From Symbiodinium natans (lineage: Eukaryota; Sar; Dinophyceae; Suessiales; Symbiodiniaceae): a stretch of DNA of 35,583 bases. A program made the translations under genes and the position numbers. Positions 7,816 through 16,652 of this stretch are shown piece by piece; positions within the stretch are counted from its first letter, which is position 1; each line of letters starts with the position of its first letter. The stretch lies in the NCBI GenBank assembly GCA_905221605.1, contig CAJNDS010001086.1, positions 1 through 35,583 of the forward strand, given 5' to 3'. The notes beneath the pieces were generated by a model. That model was given only the letters and a program-made list of their open reading frames with translations, ran no database searches and was not told the DNA's origin.

Positions 7816-9188
7816 TCATCCTGCAGACAAAGCTTTCTGCAGAGCAGCCTTGCAGTCTGCCTCCAACAGCTTCTGCTCCATCAGCTGCTTGCAAATCGGC
7901 TCAGCCTTCTTGTAGCTCGTGTCTTTGTCGAAAGATGACTTGGCCGCACACAGCTGTCGTCCTTCCGGCCTCGCCAATACTTGCAGATGGCAATCTCGTT
8001 CTTCGGAGCCTTGTAGTACATGGCAGCATAGCGATGCACTTTGCCCGACCCTTGCTCCGGCTCCGGCACCTCCTGCTCCGGCACCTGCTGCTCGCGATCC
8101 TGTTGCACGAGCTCACCCCCTGGATGTGCTTCCGCTTGCTGCTGCTCATCTGCATCGTCACGATGGTTGTCCTCGTCCTCCTCCTCTATAGGAGGCGGCA
8201 AGCTGACAGGAGCTGCAGCCGGCCTTTTCTTCGAAGGCTGCTTAGCAGCAGCAGCCTTCCTGGCAGCCTTCTTAGCTGCAGCGGGCTTCCTCAGGACAGG
8301 TTCACCCTGCCTCTTAAGTTTCCCCTCCATGGATTTCTTCCAGAGGAGAATAGGCACTTCTGTCTTCTCGGGCTTGTTCGTCCCATAAGCTGCATACATG
8401 AAACCGTCGGTGCCTTCTGTCATGTCGGCTTCGTAGAGCCTACCTTTTTCGGTCCTCACCATGCAAGCCCTGTTCGCATCGTAGGCCCCGAGGCTCGGCT
8501 TGCCTGAAAGCTTTCGAGGCTGAGGGGCAGAAGCTTTCGCCTTGCTCTTGGCACTGCTGCTGGGCACCTCCTCCGAGGAGGAAATCTCCATTGCAGCTGG
8601 TGCATTTGGCGATTCGTCATCTGAAACACCAACTGGCGGGACAAGAGCATTTGCCTTGGCCGGCACTGCTGGCAAGCCATAGGAGGCTGCCAAGGCACCG
8701 AGCTCGCTCTCAAGACAAGCACCTCCAGAGGAGCTGGCTGTTGATCCAGTGGACAGGCGGGAGCCAGAGCCTGAGGCACTCTCCTTTTGCTTCTTCAAAA
8801 ACGTCCCTTGCTCAAGAGACCTCCTGGGCCCGGCCAGCACCATGACCAACCTTCTCAAAGCATCCGGCTTGAGCTTCTTACCACTCAGTACCTGGCCCTT
8901 TTTGTCCCACACCAACTTGCAAGCACTTGCCACCACTTGACTGAACGAGACGGCCACTGCTTGATCCAGGCCTTGAAAGCATGCATTGCAACCTTCCTGA
9001 ACCAATCCAGCAGTGACTCTCGGTGTGGCCAGCAAAAGTTCCTTGATGAGAAACTCATGGACTTCCAAAAACTGAAGCCCTGTGCTGGGGAACTCCCCTG
9101 CTTTGGGTCCCTCAGTACCAAAAGCTGCCTGTAGCAACGGGGCTATGTCTTTGCCACTGGCCGTGTTCTTTCTTCGGTCCCCCGACAT
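7816..9188 (-). CDS. Lys/Ala/Pro-rich, probably nuclear protein; 2-base frameshift
   Basis: The long frame begins at an ATG at 9188 (MSGDRRKNTASGKD). An upstream in-frame ATG at 9272 is possible but adds only an unconvincing extension. Visible parts: an N-terminal folded-looking region (about residues 1-130), a Ser/Gly-rich linker, an acidic SSSEEVPSSS run, a mid domain (SLGAYDANRACMVRTEKGR), then a histone-tail-like KPAAAKKAARKAAAAK/KKRPAAAP segment, a Glu/Gln-rich linker and a C-terminal block MYYKAPKNEIAICKYW. The open frame runs to 7881, but the natural end appears to be the other frame, reading DKDTSYKKAEPICKQLMEQK and stopping at 7816. A TG insertion in the TGTGTG run (plus-strand 7947-7952) explains the shift exactly; without it the length is 456 residues. 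The basic repeats suggest a DNA-associated protein. I recognise no named family. Confidence 0.65.
8567..8581. repeat. Short palindrome inside a reading frame
   Basis: CCTCCTC-C-GAGGAGG, a 7-bp-arm odd palindrome encoding part of ISSSEEVPS on the minus strand. Same core as the non-coding palindromes at 4310-5321. Confidence 0.8.
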
Positions 9189-9999
9189 TATTTTAGGCGG
9201 AGCGACGAGATCAAACCGATCAAGAGCCCAAAGCTGTAGCCCATCGTGGCACATGCATCGTCGATCACACAAAATTTATGTGAAAAAAATTACTGCTTAA
9301 CACTAAATAGATGGTAATTTTCTGGTTGTTTTTGTCTTTGCTAAATTTAAGATGTAATCCTTATTTAGCAAGAAAAACCTCTTAATTAAGGAGTAAAACC
9401 TTCTAAATAGTCAATAATGCGTTTATTCTTCCTTATTTAAAAAATTCTTGTCTAATTAGCTTAGAAAAACGTCTATTTAAGGCAGACAAAAAAATTTAAG
9501 CAAGACAACCTTATTTAAGCAAGAATGGAAGCTCTGGGAAGCTGATGAACTATGTCAATTTAAAGACAAGCGAGCAGAAAAGAGATGTTTGACAAGAACT
9601 TCTTGAAAAGCACCGAGCGGCTGCAACCTGGTGTGTTACCCAAGAGCGCGTGTAGGAGTCTATTGCGTTCCTAAGAGAGCATGTGCAAGAGCCGATCAGT
9701 GCAGACGCGTCTCGTTCAGCAATCGGAGATGCATCTACAGCAAAACGACCCCTTGCCAGTCCTTCGCTGCAAGGGCCCAAGCCGGACTAGTCGAAAGAAG
9801 CCGAAGTAGAACATGCACATGCTGTGGATGCCAGGTGCGTTGCGGCAAGGCCATCTGCGGTAAATAAATACAAGTAGAACAACGGTGGAGAGTGTCAGCC
9901 TCCTTGTCTATGAGTCTGTGGAACCTGTTCAGGTGTGCCGCTGCCAGCGGCGCCTTGCTGTGCTTCGCCCATATTTCGACTGCCGTGCTTTTCTGTCAG
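9189..9999. other. Divergent strand-switch region with AT-rich core
   Basis: Genes to the left are all on the minus strand and the long gene to the right is on the plus strand, so this is a divergent switch. The core (about 9290-9530) is strongly AT-rich with repeated CCTTATTTA(A)GCAAGA-like motifs in both orientations (9359, 9441, 9510 and inverted near 9495). No gene is seen. From 9540 on, the sequence turns GC-richer, and exon-like sequence begins at 10000. Transcription probably starts on both sides, but no promoter motif can be pinned down. Confidence 0.5.
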
Positions 10000-12776
10000 G
10001 TCTCCGACGAAGCTGCGGATGAGCCTCAGCAGTCTCCGGCTGACGTGCCGGACATGCTCGACGCGATGCTGGACGCACAGGCGCGCAACCTCTAGATCGA
10101 ATTTGCAAGAGTCCCGGCCTGCTTGGACACTCTGTTTGCTTGTTCTGTTAGGTAGCGGCTCCGGCGAAGGCGACTCCAGTAGAGTCAGCCTCTGAAGAGC
10201 CAGACGCGAGGCGCGAAGCACGACCCTCACAGGCAGGACGACCGCATCATGTCTAATGTCCCAACTCAGCAGCTGCTATCCCCCCTAGTTTGCTTCGGGT
10301 GCAGGCGCTGGTAGCTTCCTGTGCGAGTCTCACAGCAACCTGGACACTTCGCTCTAGCGCGGTAACGGCGGGGCTTCGACTGTGTTTGCTTTCACTGCTT
10401 TGCATACTTCCTGCTGATGTTCGACTAGAGACCTGTACAGGAAATCGACGTGCTGGACTCCGATGTGGAGGCATGCGCTGGTTAGAACATCTCCTGCAAG
10501 TAAACCCTCTGCTGTTACATCCCTTGCGCGAGGTTGCGGCGGAGATGCCCAGCGATGCTACGCAGGTGCTGTCCCTTCGACTGCGTTTGCTTTCACTTAT
10601 TTGCGTACTTCCTGATGATGTTCGACGACAATCCTGTACAGGAAGTCGCCTTGCTGGATGTCTCGCAGCGAGGGCTGACGGAGGTGCGACATGTGGCCTG
10701 TGCTCGAACGTCTGCTCACTATAGTGGGGTGCCTAGCTCCTGTTGTCGTGCTGCCCTTATGTCGCTAGGGCACAGGGCGTGATGACAGCGCCGAAGTCCG
10801 CGCAAGCGTGCCAACGGCTGCCCCGAGTCTGGAGGCCTTGGAAATCCTTGGACATCGCTACAGTGCTGTGACCTGCTGGTGATGCTGCTCAGCTGACAAG
10901 GATGCAGTCGCCCGCCTTGGGAGCCTACGGAGCCGCACGCTTCCGTTTCCAGTCCACAGGCCTGGAGGGAGCCGAATGGCGGCACCTCACCCGTGTTTGC
11001 TTACTCTTGCAGCGATTGTGTCCTCAGGGTACAGCGCATGATGCTGGCGCCGAGGAGGACGCCAGCGCGCGACCTCCTGCATCGCGTCCGGAGGCCTCTG
11101 GAATCATCGGACTGTGCTGGCGTTCATGCGGTAGACATCTCGAACACTGTGTTCCGTTGAGAGGCCTGGATGCTGCAGGACTCCGCGCACGATCGAGTGG
11201 AGGCGGACGCCGCCGCACTGTTGGCTGTCTATGCAGACGGAGGCGATGTCCGGCAGTTCCTCGGCCAGTTGCCTTTGTAGCCACCAAACCTATTGGCCTC
11301 GTCCAGCGCTGCCTCTTCTTGCTGCTCGCCTTGGATCTGCCGCAGCCACACATCAGGGCTTCCTGGACGATGTGACCGTGCCCATTATTGAGAGCCTCTT
11401 CACCGCAGTGCTGCGCCGACTGGGCCCGCGGATCACCGGTGTGGGACCTCCGGAGTGCCGCTGTACCCCCGAACAGCAGGAGGTCATACATGAGATCGAG
11501 GAGATCGGTAAGTTGTTCGCTCGCAAGGATCCGGCTTTCTGGTGCATGCCCTTTCTGTTGTTTTTTTTTTCTATGTTTGTTTCCTCCTAGGAGAGTGGAA
11601 GGAGCACTTTACGGTTTCACTTGTTCCTCCGTGTGTGTCGGACGGCTGTCTCGTAGCAGCCCTCAACTTTGTGCATCGTCGTTACATCTACGGGCAAGCG
11701 GTCGTGAGCACCGCCGCACACGAGCGCGTCTGGGCCGGCTTTCAGCAAGGTTTGCAGGAAGAGGATCCGATGGACATGTTGCCGCTACTGCTGCGCATTA
11801 TCCGCGGCTGTCCGGGATCGAGCATCCGTCTGCAAGACCTCTTCCGCTCGGACTTGGCCTTGAAGCGTGCCATACACAAGGGCAGTCCCAATGTGCAAGC
11901 GCTCGCTTGGCAGCGCATCCATCCACAGCATCTGGCGACGTCTTGGTGACCTGCGCATTGGCGATCTGGAGACGCACCTTCGCAAGTACCATATCCAGCA
12001 CTTGACCCTGGATTCCCGGAAATGGCTGCGCACGCATCACTGACCTTGTTCGGCCAACGGGCCCAGGTGGATCACCAGCACTTTCTCCCGGGTGTGTCTG
12101 CTACGGGGCGTCAGCCGCCGCCGTCCCAGCCACCTCCGCGTGCGTGCAAGCCACACAGTGCAGCCTCGGTTCCCGCGCAGCCGAGCCCGGCCATGCATGT
12201 TGCGGCTCCCGCTCCTGCTCCGGTCAGCGCTCCTGAGGCCAGAGTTCTTTCCTGTTGTTCTTGCATTGGTCATGCGTGCTATAGGTCGCAGCCCGAGTTA
12301 GCGCTGCGGGCGTGTGCTTGGATGCTGTCAAGTTAAGGCTTTCTAGTCGCATCTAAGTGCATATACGCCGTGTCTGCTGCGTGCCGTGCATGCCGCGGAA
12401 GAATACTTAATGGTCCCTTTCACCCACGTCCTTGGGCAGGTCGCCACAGCGTCTGCGAGCACGCGCTCGGAGGCTCCGGTACTGGCCGAACAGGCAGGTC
12501 TCCGGGGCACTGCTGGCTGTGTCTTTCGTCACTTGCATGCCTGTGCATGTTGTGTGCCTTTCCCGCCTTTCCCCGCCCCCCCGTGTCTAGACTAAAGCAC
12601 ACTTCTGTCCCTGCCACTGCCAGGCTGCGCCGGTCGTTGAGCGCAGCAGTCAGCCCCAGCCGCCAGTGCAGCGCCGACGGGACCTGCGGCCCAGCTTTCT
12701 ACGTCATGTGGACCTAGGAGAGGTCCTGCTCTCCCTGAAGGAACTGCTGGAGGCCGTGCATGCCCGAGAGGAGTGA
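10000..12776 (+). CDS. 5' half of an intron-rich gene with duplicated short exons
   Basis: Candidate exons with AG|G acceptors and mostly AG|GC donors: 10000-10080, 10152-10232 (both 81 bases), 10441-10470, 10533-10565, 10642-10683, 10769-10834 and 11028-11093 (both 66 bases, related), 11179-11202 or longer, 11357-11507, 11591 to 12237, 12440-12493, and 12624 to a stop at 12774-12776. The intron 11508-11590 is classical (GTAAGT...TTTCCTCCTAG). The products are acidic, Ala/Pro/Glu-rich linkers, followed by a folded-looking part (EWKEHFTVSLVPPCVSDG, then RLGDLRIGDLETHLRKYH) and a proline-rich tail. Between 11900 and 12030 the best frame changes twice, so paired indels are likely. The last exon runs into the transposase-like frame at 12760 with a +1 change, so this is probably the N-terminal half of the next entry. 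Function unknown; exact exon borders are inferred. Confidence 0.45.
10362..10683 (+). repeat. Tandem duplication of intron plus exon start
   Basis: Intron 10362-10440 (79 bases) and intron 10566-10641 (76 bases) are clearly related. Both carry CTTCGACTG.GTTTGCTTTCAC, then TTGC.TACTTCCTG.TGATGTTCGAC, and end CTGTACAG, followed by an exon starting GAA.TCG. This indicates a local duplication of about 200 bases that copied an intron and the exon border after it. Confidence 0.75.
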
Positions 12777-15617
12777 CACAGTCAAGAAGACGACGGATAC
12801 TGAGCAGCGAGTGGTTTACGACGTTGTCTGCACTCATAGGCGGGGGTGTCCCTTGCGCTGGCACGCCACATACCACAAGCAGCGATTGGGTGGACATCCG
12901 GCGGGCACGCTCGTGATCACTACAACAGGCGAGCACTCCCATGAGACTCCGCCGGGAGAAGTGGAGACGCCAAACAACACGCGCTCCCTCTTCACGAAGG
13001 CCCAGCTGGCCGAGGCACGTGTCTACATGCAGAACACTGGTACTGGCAAGCGCTCAGCAACCGCGCTGCTTCAGCACCTCATAGGGCAACGATTTGATGA
13101 GAAGGAACTTCCCAGCACCACGCAGCTCAGTGACTGGATGCACAACGAGCGCAAGCGCAGCAAGACTCGCGCCGGTTCTGCTCTACCTCAAGGTGATGCA
13201 CGCGGCAGGGTCCAGCCTACCCAGCGTGCGCTGGAGGACTGGCCACAAGAGCTTCCCGAGGACGTCCCCGCGCTCTACCTCTTGCAGCCACAGATTGTCT
13301 CTGCCAAGGATGTCTTCGTGCCGTTCCGCTCCCGAGGCATGCGCGACGTGCTCGTGCGCTACAGCTCCGAGGAGCGGGAAGTACATCTAGGCGTGGACAC
13401 AAAGATGAAGGTTCTCGAACGAGGCCATGGCGTGGCCACCCTGAACATCCTCGAACACGACTCTCACGCACGGCAACGGCAGCCGCATGCAGGGGCGCGC
13501 GTATACCACACGGGCGGTGCCCTTCTTGCAAGCTGTTCTAGGCGACGAAGGCACGGAGAACCACGTCCGCCTCTTCCGCCTGGCCTGTCAGCTCTGGGCC
13601 CAGGCTAAGCCAGATAGACCTCCACTGCCAGAGCTCGTAACGCAGTTGCACAAAGACTTCGCGCCTGGCATCGAGGCTGCTCGGAAGGAGGCTTGCGCCC
13701 CTGAAGCCCTGTCCTGCGTTCGAGATACACTTCTTCTAGCTCCTGCACACTGCGACGTTGTCTAGGGTCTCAACCATGTCCTGCATAGCATTCCTGGAGC
13801 CTACTCTCCCTGTGTTGGTTCTGCTTGTGTTCCTGGACGGGCAGGTATTTCCCAAAAGCCGGCCATGTGACGACTGGTTCCACTTCAAGCAGAAAAAGAA
13901 AACCCTGGAGCAGAAGTGTCGTGTAGTTGAGAGGAAGGTGCGATCTCCGCTACTTCTACTCGATCATGTATCACATGCCATCCATGCTAGACATACCACT
14001 GTCTGTGCCGTACGACAGGCCCAGCGCACGCTCAAGAAGAACGTGGGCTGGATTGAGGCTGCTCTGAACGGCATCCGCGTGGCCCCGACGTTGCCGATCT
14101 TTGCAGCCTGCTGGGATGGTCTTCTTGTCCGTCTCACGAACGAGGGCGAGCCAGACGTTCGAGGTGCGATGCACGGTGCGTGCAAGACTGTCTGCAGCAC
14201 GTCCGCGTGGGAGGGATCCGTTGTCGCTTGTACGTGCACGTTGCATGGGTCTAGCTGCATCGTGCCTTCATCGTTAGAGCATCCCTGATTGATACGTTAG
14301 CTGTGTGTCAGTGCGCCTGTGCTGCTGGGTTAGTCCCGTGTGTCTGCGTCTCTGTGTCTCTTGCTTGCAGATTGGCTGTCGAAGCACTACACGATGGAGG
14401 TGCCCGAGCTCCTGGATAGTGCGGCCGGCGGCAAACCCACCTTTTCTTCTTTGTGGGTCGGAGTCGATGGCATCTGGCCGGGGACAGGCTCCGGGAACCC
14501 ACCGAGTCCGTCCATGCGGCGTGGCAGCGGCAGCTGGAGGCATTGGGAGGCAAGGGCCACATTGCGGAGGCTTTGCAGACCATGGCCAACCTCTACAACA
14601 AGTGGTGTGCTTACTATGGCTGGGAGCAGCGGCACGCTCTCCGCACGCTGCCTCCCAAGCTTGATCCATCGCATTGCCATGGGGATGTGCTGGCACGTGC
14701 TGCTCGTAGCACGGGTCTCACGTTTGCCCTCGCCCACAAAGCCAACCCAGCCCTTGTGATGCACACGCCTTGCGAGCGTCACGGAGAAGGCTACATCCTG
14801 GCCATGCCTCGCAGCATCGAAGGCACTCCCTCGCCGGTGCTCGATCCTCTGGCGGCACAGCGAGGTCTCCAGCTACTGCAGGCCGATCCTTCAGAGGTGG
14901 AGGACCTCTTGCTGGCGGCCGGCATCCTCGTCAAGTCCGTCAATGGGCCGTCGCTGAGCCTGGCGGCGTTCAATCGCCACTTCCACGATATCGTCTACGT
15001 GTGGCGTAAGACCGGCCGCGGAGTTCCAGATCTTTGCTCCTGCCGCGGTTACAGTCTGCATGCCGGCTGCGAGCATGCTGCCTTCGGCGCTAGCTTAACA
15101 TTGCCGAGGCACCGGCCCTGTTAGATTCTGGCTCCACTGCATTGGTGTCGGTCTGGCGTTCCTTCGCTGCCCGTGTTGTCCTTGGCAGGTGTCCCGCGAG
15201 CATCAGCTTCGAGGAACTTCCAGCCAAGCGTACCTTGCCGCCAAAGCTAGGCGGCAGCTTGTCTTGGAAGGTGCTTTTGTTTTTTTTTGCTGCACACACT
15301 TCAGGCAAACCTGGACCCAAACGCAAGCGCGAGGCAGATGCTCTGAGCCTTGCTGCTGACATGCGTCCAGGAGCGGAGGCGTGAAGAAAAAGACACTGCT
15401 GCATCACGCAAGGCGGCGCACGTCTGCAAGCTTCCGCGTGATAAACTCTCTGCTGCCTCACCTGTCTCTCGCTGCCTAGGTCCTGCACCGGGACGGCCTC
15501 GTGGGCGTGGACGTGGACGCCTTCAACGTTCAGGACATCATGGACGAGGTCCCCCCGGCATTTTGCTCTCCCATGACCCTGCTTGTCCTATGACGCAGCC
15601 AGACGCCGGGGGCTGAC
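12760..15617 (+). pseudogene. MULE-type transposase-like gene with zinc finger and SWIM domain
   Basis: Parts in order: a C-x5-C...H-x-H finger (VVCTHRRGC...GEHSH, about 12825-12945) of WRKY/GCM1/FLYWCH type; a DDE-like core with GVDTKMKVL (possible first Asp at 13396) continuing through QAVLGDEGTENHVRLF and HKDFAPGIEAARKE; FHFKQKKKTLEQK; and a SWIM finger CSCRGYSLHAGCEH (15035-15076), followed by a basic PGPKRKRE tail. Exons: 12760-13690, 13845-13937, 14019-14163, 14371-15108, 15189-15250, 15305 onward, with an end near 15595. Introns: 13691-13844 (GC-AG), 13938-14018 and 14164-14370 (GT-AG), 15109-15188 and 15251-15304 (GC-AG); all keep phase. Frame changes near 13460 and 14455 have no intron to explain them. 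I infer a MULE-derived protein acting on DNA in the nucleus. The many introns argue for long residence as a host gene; the shifts argue for decay or assembly indels. Confidence 0.65.
13691..13844 (+). other. GC-AG intron in the transposase-like gene
   Basis: CGGAAGGAG|GCTTGCG...GACGGGCAG|GTATTTCC. Joining the exons gives ARKE-VFPKSRPCDDWFHF in frame, a continuous conserved-looking stretch. This makes it one of the best supported GC-donor introns in the window. Confidence 0.65.
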
Positions 15618-16250
15618 GAGCACTGGCTGCAGAGGCAAGCCGGCGAGGAGAGCAAGATCACGCGAAACCTTGTCTCCGGTCTGCGTGTGTGTGTCTCCTG
15701 TTGGATGCCTGCTCCCTCTCCGCCGCGTCCTCTGCCCGTGCAACGCGTCAAGTGGGCTATGTGCATGGCTTTTGCGGCACGCACGGCCTGCGTTTGCTAG
15801 CAGTGCGCACGCTGAACAGTGCGGCGTCTGATGTGCAGCCGTGCGTAGGCTCCTTGGAACTTGAGGTGTGCTTGCCTGCGTGCAGTACAGCAGCAATCCC
15901 GGTGTGCACGTGCGTGCAGCCTGCCGGATGCCGCGCAGCGTCTTCCCTTGAGCCGTGTGCCTGGCGTGTCTGTGCTTGCCGTGTGTCTGGCGTTGTACAG
16001 TGGACTTCGGTCGCAGTGTGGAAGGCGTGCTTGTACTTGCAGAACTCATCAGTGCGCCCCTGCGTTCTTCCCATCTTACTCTCTTCCTGTTGGAGTTCGC
16101 GCTGTCGGTCTACAATCCTTCCTCGTGCTTCTTGACATACGTGGGACATCACGTCAGCTTTCATCAGCACACGTCCTGCTAAACTCCCACTTCGTGCTCC
16201 GTCACGGCCATCATGTTCCTTGCCTACATCGAATTGCGACTGGACCCGGA
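15618..16250. other. GC-rich tail downstream of the transposase-like gene
   Basis: Several open frames of about 150 codons exist on both strands because stops are rare in this GC-rich, CGTG/TGTGC-rich sequence. None shows a motif. Small 3' exons of the preceding gene cannot be excluded: TGCAG and TTGCAG acceptor-like sites occur repeatedly. Confidence 0.4.
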
Positions 16251-16253
16251 GCT

Positions 16254-16470
16254 TACCCCAATCTGACCCCTCGCCCCTCTTTGCCCGCGTGCATCCGATC
16301 TGACCCCTTTCAGCCTCGGTTATAACCCCCCCGACCCCTCTCCGGCCCCCACCCCAATCTGACCCCTTTGAGACCCGGTTCTAACCCTCTCACCCCAATC
16401 TGACCCCCGAAACGGCCCCGGCGACCCCCCAAACCCAATCTGACCCCTTAAACGGGCCCCTGAAACCCGC
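16254..16470. repeat. Degenerate tandem repeat with CCCAATCTGACCCC core
   Basis: Five copies of (C)CCAATCTGACCCC at about 16257, 16293 (CCGATCTGACCCC), 16352, 16392 and 16433. They are spaced 36-59 bases apart with partly shared GAGACCCGGTTCTAACCC linkers. Very C-rich on the plus strand. Marks the end of the GC-rich gene block. Confidence 0.8.
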
Positions 16471-16652
16471 AGCCCGATTTTATTAAGTGGAGGGTAAAAG
16501 AACCTGTTTAATTGTCGCTCCTTCAAAAAGAAAGGGCAGTTTGCAGCTCTGCGGGGCTTTGCCGAAGATTACGAGCACGGATTCCGGCAGCTTCCTCTGT
16601 CCTCTTTTTGGATAGAAAGCTTTTTTAGACAACGACGGGAACATCAGAATTT

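Noticed and set aside
13363-13374. GCTCC-GA-GGAGC as another palindrome copy
   Set aside because: Short arms and a different centre; explained by Ser-Ser-Glu-Glu codons alone.
15588-16135. Overlapping frames of about 150 codons on both strands
   Set aside because: Open because of GC-rich, stop-poor composition; no motif on either strand.
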